NCBI GenBank assembly: GCA_903847195.1
Contig: CAINCZ010000004.1
Location: forward strand, 1-41,069
DNA: 41,069 bases
Source of the DNA: an uncultured Acidobacteriota bacterium
GTDB taxonomy: Bacteria > Acidobacteriota > Terriglobia > Terriglobales > CAINCZ01
Direction of reading: 5' to 3'
The notes below the pieces were generated by a model. The model did no database searches, had not been told where the DNA came from, and saw only the letters and a list, made by a program, of their open reading frames with translations. Numbering within the stretch: the first letter of the stretch is position 1; each line of letters opens with the position of its first letter. The translations under genes were made by a program, and so were the position numbers. Shown here one piece after another: positions 1 through 9,050 of this stretch.

Positions 1-188
1 CGAATGGCTGCTCATTTCCAGATAGATTGTATCGCCGGGAGGATAATTGTGACCAAATTGCGGGGCCGGGCCGGAATTGAGCGTGCGCCTTTGGGAAGCC
101 GCACGTGCGGCGTCCAACGCAGAAACGAAGCGGAACAGGGACATCAACGGGATTACCCGAGAGTGGCGTCGGCGCCGCGAAAGGGTCG

Positions 189-217
189 GTGACGCGAGGT
201 GGGGGCACGGTTACACT
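189..217 (+). promoter_or_regulatory. Candidate galU promoter
   Basis: A GTGACG -35-like hexamer at 189-194 and a TACACT -10-like hexamer at 212-217 are separated by 17 bases; each matches the sigma-70 consensus at four of six positions. Transcription would start near 224 and give a leader of about 30 bases before the galU start at 255. The rest of 1-188 shows no convincing gene; a 62-codon open frame there has no recognisable features. Confidence 0.4.
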
Positions 218-254
218 AAGGCGAGTATATTTCATGGTCCAAAGGATGAATAAG

Positions 255-1136
255 ATGCGCGTTCGCAAAGCGGTGTTCCCCGTTGCCGGACTGGGTACGC
301 GTTTCATGCCCGCCACCAAGTCGCAACCCAAGGAGATGCTGTCGGTTGTCGACAAGCCGATCATCCAGTACGGGGTTGAGGAAGCCCTAAACGCCGGCTG
401 CGACCAGATCATCTTCGTGACCGGACGCGGCAAAAGCACGATGGAAGATCACTTCGACATCAGCTACGAGTTGGAGAAGACGCTGGAAGAGCGCGGCAAA
501 ACGGCCCTGCTGGAGCAGGCGAGGCAAATCGGCCGGATGGCCAGGATCAGCTGCGTGCGCCAGAAGGAAGCGCTCGGACTGGGGCACGCTGTGCTGATGG
601 CGCGCGAACTGGTGGGCAACGAGCCGTTTGCGGTCATCCTACCGGATGACGTGATCGATGCGTCGGTGCCCTGCCTGAAGCAGATGATCGACGTTTATGA
701 CGAGATGCAGGCTTCGGTGGTAGCGACGATGGCGGTCGACGGCCCGGCGATTTCGTCTTACGGCTGCCTTGACGCAAAGCCGGTGGGCGGCAAGTGGGGG
801 GATCGGTTGTTCGACATCCGGGAGATGGTGGAGAAGCCGAAGTTTGAGGAAGCGCCGTCGAATCAGGCGATCATAGGGCGCTACATCCTGTCGCCGCAGA
901 TTTTTGAGCTGCTGGAAAAAACTCCGAAGGGCGCCATCGGCGAGTTGCAGCTGACCGACGGAATGCGGGCGCTGCTCAGGTATGAGAAGTTCTACGGCTA
1001 CCGCTTCGAAGGGACGCGCTACGATGCCGGAGACAAGTTCGGCTTCCTGAAGGCGACGGTGGAGTTGGGACTGAAGCATCCGGAGCTGGGGAAGAAGTTT
1101 GCTGAGTATTTGAAGACGGTGAAGATACCGCAGTAA
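255..1136 (+). CDS. galU: UTP--glucose-1-phosphate uridylyltransferase
   Basis: Makes UDP-glucose from UTP and glucose-1-phosphate in the cytoplasm, the entry point for glucose and galactose units in surface polysaccharides. The 293-residue length is normal for GalU. The N-terminal nucleotide-binding signature FPVAGLGTRFMPATKSQPKE, the KPIIQYGVEEA stretch and the later EKP motif of the nucleotidyltransferase fold are intact. The open frame runs much further upstream, but ATG 255 is chosen because AAAGGA (241-246) sits 8 bases before it and because homologues begin at this point; ATG 246 or 234 are alternatives. It stands alone on the forward strand, converging with the cus genes, and ends at a strong terminator. 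Its product complements the GDP-mannose genes near 15.9-19.5 kb. Confidence 0.95.
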   Translation: MRVRKAVFPVAGLGTRFMPATKSQPKEMLSVVDKPIIQYGVEEALNAGCDQIIFVTGRGKSTMEDHFDISYELEKTLEERGKTALLEQARQIGRMARISCVRQKEALGLGHAVLMARELVGNEPFAVILPDDVIDASVPCLKQMIDVYDEMQASVVATMAVDGPAISSYGCLDAKPVGGKWGDRLFDIREMVEKPKFEEAPSNQAIIGRYILSPQIFELLEKTPKGAIGELQLTDGMRALLRYEKFYGYRFEGTRYDAGDKFGFLKATVELGLKHPELGKKFAEYLKTVKIPQ

Positions 1137-1151
1137 GCACGGCAAGAAATT

Positions 1152-1190
1152 AAACCCCACGTTCGCCGGACGGCGGTGTGGGGTTTTTCT
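1152..1190. terminator. Bidirectional terminator galU/cusA
   Basis: A 9-base perfect stem AAACCCCAC (1152-1160) pairs with GTGGGGTTT (1178-1186), with an inner CGCC/GGCG pairing. A T-run follows on the forward strand (TTTTTCTGTT), and the A-rich left arm gives TTTAATTT on the reverse strand. It lies between two converging stop codons and can end both galU and cusA transcripts. Confidence 0.85.
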
Positions 1191-1196
1191 GTTCGG

Positions 1197-4100
1197 TTAA
1201 CTCAGCGCGGGCAACTCGTCGCGCGACTCGGCCATGGATGCGGAAGCCTGAGCGCGGCGCAGCGAGCGGGATCGCCAGATCTCGTAGATGGCCGGGTAGA
1301 CCACCAATTCCAGCAAAAACGAAGTAAAGATGCCGCCGACCATGGGGGCGGCGATGCGCTTCATCACGTCGGAGCCGGCGCCGGAGGCCCACATGATCGG
1401 GAGCAGCCCGATGCAGGTGGTGCAGAAGGTCATGAACTTGGGACGGAGCCGCTTGACCGCGCCCGTCATGATGGCGGCGTGCAGGTCTTCGACGGAGCGC
1501 ATGCGGCCGAGGCGGCAGGCCTCTTCATACGCCAGGTCGAGATAGAGCAGCATGAAGACGCCGGTCTCGGCGTCCACGCCAAGCAGGGCGATCATGCCGA
1601 CCCATACTCCGATACTCATGTTGTAGCCCGCCAGATACAGGAACCAGACGGCGCCGATGGCCGAGAAGGGTACGGCCAGCAAGACGATCATGGTCTTGGT
1701 CATCGAGCGGGTGTTGAGATAGAGCAGCAACAGCACGAGGAAAATGGTGAGGGGGATGACGTAGCGCAGGCGGTGCTTCACGCGCTCCATCGCCTCGTAC
1801 TGGCCGCTCCAGGCGAGCGCGTAGCCGGGCGGCAGTTTGACCTGGCGGCGCAGCAGTTCGTTGGCCTCGGCGACGTAGCTGGCCGGATCGCGTCCGGCGA
1901 GATCGACGTAGACGTATCCGGTCAGCAGGCCGTCTTCGTTGCGGATCATGCCGGGCCCGTTGGCGATGCTGATTTCGGCGAGTTCGGAGAGCGGCACGTG
2001 GCGCTGGCCTCCCGCCGAGACCAGCACACGGCCGAGCGCGCCGAGGTCGCTGCGGAAGTCGCGCATGTAGCGCACGTTGACCGGGTAGCGCTCACGGCCG
2101 ATCACGGCCGTGGTGACGTTTTCACCGCCGATGGCGTTCCCAATCGACTGCTGCGCCTGCTCCATGCTGAGGCCGTAGCGGGCCAACTGGTCGCGCTTCC
2201 ACTTGAAATCGAGAAAGTAGCCGCCGCCGGTGCGCTCGGCAAAGACGCTACGCGTGCCCTTGACGGCGGGGAGCAGTTGTTCAACCTGCGCGCCGATGCT
2301 CTCGATCTCGTTGAGGTCGGCGCCGGAGATCTTCAGCCCGACCGGCGTGCGGATGCCGGTGGTGAGCATGTCGATGCGGCCCTTGATGGGCATGGTCCAG
2401 GCATTGGACAGGCCGGGCACGCGCAGCGCCTGGTTCATCTGGTTGACGAGCGCCTCAGAGGAGAGCGTGTCGGACGTGATGTGTCGGAACAGCGGCTGCA
2501 TCCACCCGGGCGCCCACGAGGAATACCACGTGGGCACGCGGCGCCACTCGGAGCGGGGCTTCAAGATGATGACCGTCTCGAGCATGGAGAGCGGCGCTGG
2601 GTCGGTGGAAGTTTCGGCGCGTCCGGCCTTGCCGAGGACGAGGTCAACCTCGGGAAACTGCTTGATGATGCGGTCGGTGACCTGCAACAGCTTCTGCGCC
2701 TGCCCGATGGAGATGCCGGGCATGGTGGAAGGCATGTAGAGGATGGCACCTTCGTCGAGCGGCGGCATGAACTCGGAACCCAGGTGCATGAAGACCGGCA
2801 CGGTGACGGCCACCAGCAGCGCGGCCACAACGATCACGGTCCAGCGTCGGCGCAGGGCGAAGGCAACGACCGGCGCGTAGAGGCGCATCAGCGGACGGCT
2901 GATGGGGTGCTTGTCCTCGGAGCGGATCTTGCCGACGATGAGCGCGTTGGCGAAGCGGCAGAGCCAGGCGGGACGGAAGTCGAAGCGCTTAACGCGCATC
3001 AGCAGCAGGCGCAGCGCAGGATCGAGCGTGACCGCCAGCACGGCGGCGATCACCATGGCCAGCGTCTTCGTGTAGGCCAGCGGCTTAAACATGCGTCCTT
3101 CCTGCGCTTCGAGCGTCAGCACGGGAAGAAAGGAGACGGCGATGACGAGCAGTGCGAAGAAGGTCGGTCCGGCAACTTCTTTGACGGCGCCGATGACTAC
3201 TTCGCGGTAATCGCGGCCGCCGCCGGATTTCTCCCAGAGTTCCAGCTTCTTGTGGGTCTGCTCAACGACGACGATCGAGGCATCGATCAACTCGCCGAAG
3301 GCAATGGCCACGCCGGCCAGCGACATGATGTTAGCGCTGATACCGAGCAGGCGGAACGGGATGAACGATAGCAGTATGGCGACGGGAATGGTGATGATCG
3401 GAATGGCCGCACTCGGGAAGTGCCACAGGAACAGCAGGATGATCAGCACGACGGTGACGACAATCTCGAGGATCGTCTGCTTGACGTTGCTGATCGAGCG
3501 CTGAATGAGCTCCGAGCGGTCATAGATGGGAACGATCTTGACGCCCGGCGGCAGGCCCGGCTCAATCTGCTTGATGCGAGCCTTGACGGCGCGGATCACA
3601 TCCAGCGTGTTTTCGCCGCTGCGCATGACCACGATGCCGGAGACGACTTCGCCGGTGCCGTTGAGATCGGAGACGCCACGGCGCAGGTCGGGGCCGATGC
3701 CAACCTGGCCGACGTCCTTGATGCGGATCGTTGAGCCGTTATCGCTGGTCGTCAGCGCGATGTTCTCGAAGTCCTCAATCGAGGTGGCGTAGCCGCGGCC
3801 GCGCACCATGTACTCGGTGCCGCCGAATTCGAGCAGGCGTCCGCCGACTTCGGCGTTCCCGCCGCGCACGGCTTCCACGACGCGGCTGATGGGAATGCCG
3901 TATGCCTGCAGGCGGTTGGGGTCGAGGTTGACCTGGTACTGGCGGGTAAAGCCGCCGATGGGTGCAATCTCGGCGACACCGGGCACGGACTTCAGGTAAT
4001 AGCGCAGGTACCAGTCCTGGTAGGCGCGCAGGTCCGAGAGGCTGTGCTTGCCCGAGGTATCGACGAGCGCGTACTGGTAGACCCAGCCGAGGCCTGTGGC

Positions 4101-4493
4101 GTCGGGACCAAGCTCGGTCTTCACGCCTTCCGGCAGGCGCGGCAACACGCCCGAGAGATATTCGAGGGTGCGCGAGCGCGCCCAGTAAAGGTCGGTGTTG
4201 TCTTCAAAAATGACGTAAACGTATGAGTATCCGAAGTCAGAGAAGCCGCGGACGGTCTTCACGCGGGGCGCGCCCAGCATGGCGCTGACAATCGGATAGG
4301 TGACCTGGGCTTCGATGATGTCGGGGCTGCGGTCCCACTTTGAGTAAATGATGACCTGGGTGTCGCTCAGGTCGGGCGTAGCGTCGAGCGGCACGGTCAC
4401 CATGGCCCACCAGCCGACCAGGCAGGCAGCGACGGTCAAGGCGCAGACCAGCAGCTTGTTTTCGACCGAGAAGTCGATGATCCGATTAATCAT
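1197..4493 (-). CDS. cusA: CusA-type Cu(I)/Ag(I) RND efflux pump
   Basis: Inner-membrane proton-driven transporter of the heavy-metal RND family, 1098 residues (E. coli CusA has 1047). The three methionines that bind Cu(I)/Ag(I) in CusA are present in matching contexts: LYMPST (M587), PLSMLET (M637) and RIDML (M709). This argues for Cu/Ag rather than Zn/Co/Cd specificity. The proton-relay aspartate in TM4 is kept (GELIDASIVVVEQ, D404), and an acidic residue sits in the later TM segment (DAETGVFMLLYL). Compared with CusA there is about a 23-residue insertion between the second and third methionines, rich in Trp and Arg. The start overlaps the end of cusB by 8 bases, so the pair is translationally coupled. 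No outer-membrane factor gene is in the window. Confidence 0.92.
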   Translation of the reverse strand: MINRIIDFSVENKLLVCALTVAACLVGWWAMVTVPLDATPDLSDTQVIIYSKWDRSPDIIEAQVTYPIVSAMLGAPRVKTVRGFSDFGYSYVYVIFEDNTDLYWARSRTLEYLSGVLPRLPEGVKTELGPDATGLGWVYQYALVDTSGKHSLSDLRAYQDWYLRYYLKSVPGVAEIAPIGGFTRQYQVNLDPNRLQAYGIPISRVVEAVRGGNAEVGGRLLEFGGTEYMVRGRGYATSIEDFENIALTTSDNGSTIRIKDVGQVGIGPDLRRGVSDLNGTGEVVSGIVVMRSGENTLDVIRAVKARIKQIEPGLPPGVKIVPIYDRSELIQRSISNVKQTILEIVVTVVLIILLFLWHFPSAAIPIITIPVAILLSFIPFRLLGISANIMSLAGVAIAFGELIDASIVVVEQTHKKLELWEKSGGGRDYREVVIGAVKEVAGPTFFALLVIAVSFLPVLTLEAQEGRMFKPLAYTKTLAMVIAAVLAVTLDPALRLLLMRVKRFDFRPAWLCRFANALIVGKIRSEDKHPISRPLMRLYAPVVAFALRRRWTVIVVAALLVAVTVPVFMHLGSEFMPPLDEGAILYMPSTMPGISIGQAQKLLQVTDRIIKQFPEVDLVLGKAGRAETSTDPAPLSMLETVIILKPRSEWRRVPTWYSSWAPGWMQPLFRHITSDTLSSEALVNQMNQALRVPGLSNAWTMPIKGRIDMLTTGIRTPVGLKISGADLNEIESIGAQVEQLLPAVKGTRSVFAERTGGGYFLDFKWKRDQLARYGLSMEQAQQSIGNAIGGENVTTAVIGRERYPVNVRYMRDFRSDLGALGRVLVSAGGQRHVPLSELAEISIANGPGMIRNEDGLLTGYVYVDLAGRDPASYVAEANELLRRQVKLPPGYALAWSGQYEAMERVKHRLRYVIPLTIFLVLLLLYLNTRSMTKTMIVLLAVPFSAIGAVWFLYLAGYNMSIGVWVGMIALLGVDAETGVFMLLYLDLAYEEACRLGRMRSVEDLHAAIMTGAVKRLRPKFMTFCTTCIGLLPIMWASGAGSDVMKRIAAPMVGGIFTSFLLELVVYPAIYEIWRSRSLRRAQASASMAESRDELPALS

Positions 4494-5970
4494 GGCCCAT
4501 CCCGGAGTGGCTGGAGGCCAGGTACTTCTCGGGGCTCTTCTGGAAGTCGTCCTTGCAGCTGGTGGAGCTGAAGTAGTAGTCCATGCCCTTGTAACTCATG
4601 GTGAGGCCGTCAGCCCGGGCCTTGACTGGATCGACCGTTATGCCGCAGCGCGGGTCTTTTACTTGCCCGGGGACCTGCCCGGCGATAGCGGCCGGTTTCA
4701 TCTCGGCTTCGTGATCGTGAGTGTGCGCCGGAGTCGGCGCGGCGATGGGATTCTTAAGGCGGCTCTCGGAGTCGATCAGAAAGGAGCCCGAGGTTACGAT
4801 GCGCTCGTCGGCGTTGAGCCCTTTGCGAATTTGCACCTGCCCGCCCATGCGCTGTCCGACTTCAACCGCACGCGGCTCGAAATAGCCGTTGCCGAGATCA
4901 ACGAAAACACGCTTGGTCAGGCCCGAGTCGATCAACGCTTCCATGGGAATGCTGAGGCCCGAGGGGTTCTTGACCGCAATTTCGATATCGACGAACATCT
5001 CGGGCCGCAGGCGAAGCCCGGGATTGGCGAGTTCGAGGCGGACCTTCATGGTGCGCGTGTTGGGATCGAACTGCGGCAGGGCCTCGCTGACCCGCGCGTT
5101 CAGCGGTTTGGAATCGCCGGGCAGGCGCACGGCGGCCATGACCCCGGGGCGGAAGTAGCGGGCCTCCGATTCGAAGACGTCGGCGAGAATCCAGACTCGG
5201 CTCAGGTCGGCGATGCGGTAGAGTTCGGCTCCCTTTTCGCAGCGCTGCCCGGAAGAGATGTTGCGGGTCAGCACCCAGCCGTCGGCAGGAGCAGCGATGT
5301 CGATCGTCTCAACGATGGTGCGCGTGGTGAGCATCTTCTGCACCTGCGCCTCGCTGACGCCCAGCGCACGCAGGCGGTTGGCGGCGATGCGGCCGGTTTG
5401 AACGCGCCAGTCGGATTCGTTCGCGTACTCGTTGCGATTGCCGGGGGCGATGTACACCCCTTGCAGGAAAGTCTGCTCGGCGGCGACGATGTCGGGCGAG
5501 TTGAAGGTCGCCAGGCGGTCGCCCTTCTTCACCATGGTGCCGGTAGGATTGGCAAACACCTTATCAATGAAGCCGTCAGCGCCGGCAGTGACGCGATAGG
5601 TGTGCTCTTCATCCGGCACCACGCGGCCCAGGAGTCGCACCGTCCGTGAGCCAGCCTGGTTGGAGACAGGTTCGATACGCACCCCAATCAACTGCTGCTG
5701 CTCGGGGGTAACGCTGACCGTGCCGGGGGGAAGATTGGAGGCGGCAGCGGATGGCCCCACCCCATCGGCGTAAACCGGTTCCAGTTGCATGCCGCAGTCG
5801 GGGGCGATGCCCGGCTTGTCGGACTTGTAAGCCGGATGCATCGGGTCAACCCAGTAGAGGACGCGGCGCTCACCAGCAGCGGGCGATGCAGGTCTGGAGC
5901 TGAAATAGCGCCCTCCGAGGAAACAAAAAAACATCAGGACCAAGATAACCAGCAGCCAGACTTTCCTCAT
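4486..5970 (-). CDS. cusB: CusB-type membrane fusion protein with two metal domains
   Basis: Periplasmic adaptor that links CusA to an outer-membrane channel and hands over metal. The start at 5970 is chosen over longer frames because GGAGGA lies 9 bases upstream and the protein then begins with an anchor helix (MRKVWLLVILVLMFFCF). Residues 39-67 form a heavy-metal-binding domain (YWVDPMHP then CGMQLEPVY). The centre is the usual barrel-sandwich, lipoyl and hairpin region (VTAGADGFIDKVFANPTGTM). The last 50 residues form a YHS domain (DPRCGITVDPVKA, YYFSSTSCKDDF). Having a metal-binding domain at both ends is more than the minimal CusB layout. 494 residues. Its last 8 bases overlap cusA. Confidence 0.9.
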   Translation of the reverse strand: MRKVWLLVILVLMFFCFLGGRYFSSRPASPAAGERRVLYWVDPMHPAYKSDKPGIAPDCGMQLEPVYADGVGPSAAASNLPPGTVSVTPEQQQLIGVRIEPVSNQAGSRTVRLLGRVVPDEEHTYRVTAGADGFIDKVFANPTGTMVKKGDRLATFNSPDIVAAEQTFLQGVYIAPGNRNEYANESDWRVQTGRIAANRLRALGVSEAQVQKMLTTRTIVETIDIAAPADGWVLTRNISSGQRCEKGAELYRIADLSRVWILADVFESEARYFRPGVMAAVRLPGDSKPLNARVSEALPQFDPNTRTMKVRLELANPGLRLRPEMFVDIEIAVKNPSGLSIPMEALIDSGLTKRVFVDLGNGYFEPRAVEVGQRMGGQVQIRKGLNADERIVTSGSFLIDSESRLKNPIAAPTPAHTHDHEAEMKPAAIAGQVPGQVKDPRCGITVDPVKARADGLTMSYKGMDYYFSSTSCKDDFQKSPEKYLASSHSGMGHD

Positions 5971-6171
5971 TGCCGCGAATCCTCCACTGCGAGCCAACCG
6001 GCGCCGCGGAAAAACCACGATGCGAGCGGGACCGGAACCGTCGTAAGTGTAAAAGACTACTCGGAATTTAGATGCAGAGATGCCTGTGTGGACAGAATCT
6101 TTAGCGGTCTGAGCAGGCAGCTTAACCGCTGTCTTCCCAAAATTGGCCGGGCGGGACGGGCACACCGCGCA

Positions 6172-6191
6172 GGCCGCCCGCGGTAGCGGCC
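6172..6191 (-). repeat. Short inverted repeat after purE
   Basis: GGCCGC (6172-6177) pairs with GCGGCC (6186-6191) around an 8-base loop, 9 bases past the purE stop. There is no T-run, so it is at best a weak 3' end signal. The 230 bases between purE and cusB otherwise hold only a poor TACACT-like -10 on the reverse strand (6046-6051) that could serve cusB. Confidence 0.3.
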
Positions 6192-6200
6192 GTTCTTAAG

Positions 6201-6704
6201 CTACTCCATGGATTCGCGCAGCTTGCGGGACTTCTCCTCGACACCGCTGGCCAGCTGTTCCTTGTGGGCCACTAGTTTTGCGGCGACGGCGGGGTCGCCG
6301 AGGGCGAGCATCTGAGCGGCCAGGATCGCGGCATTGGTCGCACCAGGTATGCCAATGGCAACCGTGGCGACGGGGATGCCGGCGGGCATCTGCACCACGG
6401 CGAGCAACGAATCGAGTCCGGCGAGCGAGGTGGAAGCAATGGGCACACCGATGACGGGCAGGGTGGTCTCGGCGGCGATGACGCCGGCCAGGTGCGCAGC
6501 TCCGCCCGCCCCGGCAATGATGACCTTGATGCCGCGCCCAGCGGCTTCACGGGCAAAGCGGGAGGTGCGCAGGGGCGAGCGGTGGGCCGAGGTCACGTCA
6601 ATCTCATATGGAATGCCGAAGCCTTTGAGGGTCTGCGCGGCTTCGCGCATCACATCAAGGTCGCTATCGCTGCCCATCACAATCGACACCAGTGGCTTGC
6701 TCAT
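6201..6704 (-). CDS. purE: N5-carboxyaminoimidazole ribonucleotide mutase
   Basis: Converts N5-CAIR to CAIR in purine biosynthesis (PurE class I). 167 residues, as expected. The N-terminal GSDSD motif, the SAHRSP loop carrying the catalytic histidine, and the [20 protein letters not shown] segment are all present, followed by the [13 protein letters not shown] strand and the C-terminal helix. It lies 39 bases after purD in the same direction, so the two are likely cotranscribed. purK, the usual partner that makes N5-CAIR, is not in the window and must be elsewhere if this is a true class I enzyme. Confidence 0.95.
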   Translation of the reverse strand: MSKPLVSIVMGSDSDLDVMREAAQTLKGFGIPYEIDVTSAHRSPLRTSRFAREAAGRGIKVIIAGAGGAAHLAGVIAAETTLPVIGVPIASTSLAGLDSLLAVVQMPAGIPVATVAIGIPGATNAAILAAQMLALGDPAVAAKLVAHKEQLASGVEEKSRKLRESME

Positions 6705-6743
6705 GAAAGTCTCTCCAGATGCGTGCGCAACCGCGCGATGGAT

Positions 6744-8027
6744 TTACCGGGAGGCACGCAGCGGCCGCGCGGCAATATCCTTGCGATATTGCATCCCCTC
6801 AAACGAGATGCTCGCGCAGGCGGTATAAGCCGCGCCGATGGCCTGCTCCAGGTTGGCACCGCGGGCGGTGACTCCCAGCACGCGGCCACCCGCCGTGTAA
6901 AAGGCGCCGTTTTCACAGGTCGTGCCGGCATGGAATACCTTGACGCCGGCCACCTGCGCGGCCTGTTCGAGGCCGTGAATCTGTTTGCCGTTTTCGTAGG
7001 GTCCGGGATAGCCGCCCGAGGCGAGCACCACGCAGACGGAGGCGTCGTTGGACCAGCGGAACGTGCCTTCGCTGACGCGGCCCTCGACGGAAGCCAGCAT
7101 GGCCTCGACCAGATCGCTGTCCAGCCGCATCAGGATGGGCTGGGTCTCGGGATCGCCGAAGCGGCAGTTAAACTCCAGCACGAACGGGCCACGGGCCGTC
7201 ATGATCAGCCCGCAATACAGGATGCCTTTGTACGGAATGCCCTCGGCCTTCATACCGGCAACGACCTTGCGGGCGATGTGGTTGAGCAGCCAGTCCTGCA
7301 TGGCTTCATCCACGATGTCGGAGGTGGAATAGGCGCCCATGCCGCCGGTATTGGGGCCGGTATCGTTATCGCCGATGCGTTTGTGATCCTGGGCGCCGAC
7401 GAGTGGAGCCACGCGTTCGCCGTCGCTGAGCACCAGAAAGGAAAGCTCCTCGCCGACCAGGAATTCTTCGAGCACAACCCGCCCGCCCGCCTCCCCGAGC
7501 AGCTTGCCGCTGAGCATCTGCTGCGCTACTTCGGAGGCCTCGTCCTTCGTCTGGCAGATGACAACGCCCTTGCCGGCGGCCAATCCGTCGGCCTTGACCA
7601 CGACGGGGGCGGACAGCAGCGCGAGGGCGTCCTTCAGCTCGTGCAGATTGGAACAGGCGGCGTAAGCGGCGGTAGGAATGCGATGCCGCATCATGAACTG
7701 CTTGGCGAAGGTCTTGCTGGATTCCAGTTGCGCGGCAGCCTGCGTAGGTCCGAAGGTGCGCCAGCCACGGCGGGTGAACTCGTCGACCACGCCCAGTGAA
7801 AGCGGTACTTCAGGGCCAACGACGGTCAGGTCAGGCTCGATGCGGGCGGCAAGCTGAACCAGCGCATCCACGCTGGAGTCGCCGTCTGGCTGGCAGTTGG
7901 CCGCGGCGCAGATGCCACCGTTGCCAGGCGCACAATACACCTCGGACACCATGGGCGACTGACGAATCTTCCACACCAAGGCGTGCTCGCGCCCCCCACT
8001 GCCGATCACCAGGACTTTTATTCCCAT
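6744..8027 (-). CDS. purD: Phosphoribosylamine--glycine ligase
   Basis: GAR synthetase, an ATP-grasp enzyme that joins glycine to phosphoribosylamine, step two of purine biosynthesis. 427 residues, normal length. The N-terminal GSGGREHALVWKI motif, the central LEEFLVGEELSFLVLSDG, the family signature GPNTGGMGAYS, and the metal-binding LEFNCRFGDPETQ are all readable. ATG 8027 has GGAG ten bases upstream. It precedes purE in a small purine operon; the 71-base gap to the upstream PASTA gene contains a T6 run but no good stem. Confidence 0.95.
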   Translation of the reverse strand: MGIKVLVIGSGGREHALVWKIRQSPMVSEVYCAPGNGGICAAANCQPDGDSSVDALVQLAARIEPDLTVVGPEVPLSLGVVDEFTRRGWRTFGPTQAAAQLESSKTFAKQFMMRHRIPTAAYAACSNLHELKDALALLSAPVVVKADGLAAGKGVVICQTKDEASEVAQQMLSGKLLGEAGGRVVLEEFLVGEELSFLVLSDGERVAPLVGAQDHKRIGDNDTGPNTGGMGAYSTSDIVDEAMQDWLLNHIARKVVAGMKAEGIPYKGILYCGLIMTARGPFVLEFNCRFGDPETQPILMRLDSDLVEAMLASVEGRVSEGTFRWSNDASVCVVLASGGYPGPYENGKQIHGLEQAAQVAGVKVFHAGTTCENGAFYTAGGRVLGVTARGANLEQAIGAAYTACASISFEGMQYRKDIAARPLRASR

Positions 8028-8098
8028 GGCTTAATCACTCCGCAATCGCTTTGCCGATGCTAAGAAAAAAGAGTAGCACAAGCGGGTTAAGGAAACCC

Positions 8099-8836
8099 TC
8101 AGCGGGCCACGTCAAAACCGATGGTGGCGCCTTCGCCGATCTTCTGCCCGGGCGCGAGGGACTGCTGGACCACGATATCGGTAGCCATTGGCTTGAGGCG
8201 CGGGTTGACGGCGCCGTCAGCCAGGACCCGAACGTTGCCGACGTTGAGCCCTGCCTCGGCGATGGCAGCAGTGGCGTCGCCGAAGCGGCGGCCTACAAAG
8301 CTGGGCATGACGTAGTAGGTCGGCATCTCATCCGGCTCGGAGGTCTGCAACAGGTTGACCTTGGGGGACGAGACGTTGGCTGCGCCAGCGGCGGGCGACT
8401 GCGCCACGATCTGGGCTGCAGGTAGCCCGGAGAGCTTCACTCGCGCCACTGCACCCAATTCCAAACCCCGGCGAGTCAGATTGATTTCGGCGGCGCGTGG
8501 GCTCTGACCGACCACGTTGGGGATGGTCACGCGCTGCGGACCGAGGCTCTGCGCCAGCCGCACCCGCCAGCCATGGCGCACCATGTCGCCCGCGGTTGGG
8601 GACTGGGACACAATGCGGCCTTCGGGCACGTCTGCGCTGTAGAAGCGCCCTTCGTAAACCAATATCAGTCCGGTGGCGGAGGCGAGGCGCTCGGCATCGA
8701 TCTGGGCAAGACCGACGAAGGCGGGCACAGAGGTCTCGCGGCCGTGGATGGCAAAGCGCATGGCCGTCATGGCCGCTGCCAGAAAGACCAGCAGCAGCAC
8801 CAGTGCCAGTAAAACGATGCGGAAGACGCGCCCCAT
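8099..8836 (-). CDS. Membrane-anchored PASTA-repeat protein
   Basis: 245 residues: an N-terminal transmembrane helix (about residues 5-28, VFRIVLLALVLLLVFLAAA) followed by three PASTA repeats outside the membrane. The repeats begin near VPAFVGLAQIDAERLAS, IPNVVGQSPRAAEINL and MPSFVGRRFGDATAAI, and each ends with the usual QSPAAG or QSLAPG turn. PASTA domains bind muropeptides or beta-lactams in Ser/Thr kinases and PBPs, but here there is no kinase or enzyme domain, so the protein is probably a cell-wall sensor or scaffold. A TACAAT hexamer lies at 8847-8852, only about 10 bases before the start, and no clear Shine-Dalgarno is seen, so the mRNA may be nearly leaderless. Confidence 0.85.
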   Translation of the reverse strand: MGRVFRIVLLALVLLLVFLAAAMTAMRFAIHGRETSVPAFVGLAQIDAERLASATGLILVYEGRFYSADVPEGRIVSQSPTAGDMVRHGWRVRLAQSLGPQRVTIPNVVGQSPRAAEINLTRRGLELGAVARVKLSGLPAAQIVAQSPAAGAANVSSPKVNLLQTSEPDEMPTYYVMPSFVGRRFGDATAAIAEAGLNVGNVRVLADGAVNPRLKPMATDIVVQQSLAPGQKIGEGATIGFDVAR

Positions 8837-8986
8837 GATCGCTTCGATTGTAAACCGACAAGGCGGGTGATCCAGCAGCCGAAACTGCTCAGGCGGGCCG
8901 GCAAGGTAGTCGGGGCGTCACTGTGCCGCAGCCGGGGCTCCAGATTCAGCGCGAACGAAACGCTCCAGACGAAGCAATGGATCTAT

Positions 8987-9024
8987 TGACTATTTTAGTA
9001 AGCACGCTGCTGACTATGTTGGTA
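8987..9024 (+). repeat. Two 14-base imperfect direct repeats
   Basis: TGACTATTTTAGTA (8987-9000) and TGACTATGTTGGTA (9011-9024) match at 12 of 14 positions with starts 24 bases apart. They sit in the gap between the PEP-CTERM gene and the PASTA gene, upstream of the latter. AT-rich direct repeats at a near-integral helical spacing are typical of regulator binding sites, but no regulator is known here. Confidence 0.35.
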
Positions 9025-9050
9025 GATGTATGAACAAACGGCCGGACGGC

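Noticed and set aside
4..192. Possible small gene at the left edge
   Set aside because: 62 codons with no recognisable features and a composition like non-coding leader; the galU promoter-like boxes overlap its end.
1176..3371. A 731-codon forward frame opposite cusA
   Set aside because: It lies fully antisense to an intact CusA with all motifs; its translation is His/Gly/Arg-rich low-complexity, as expected from an antisense frame at high GC.
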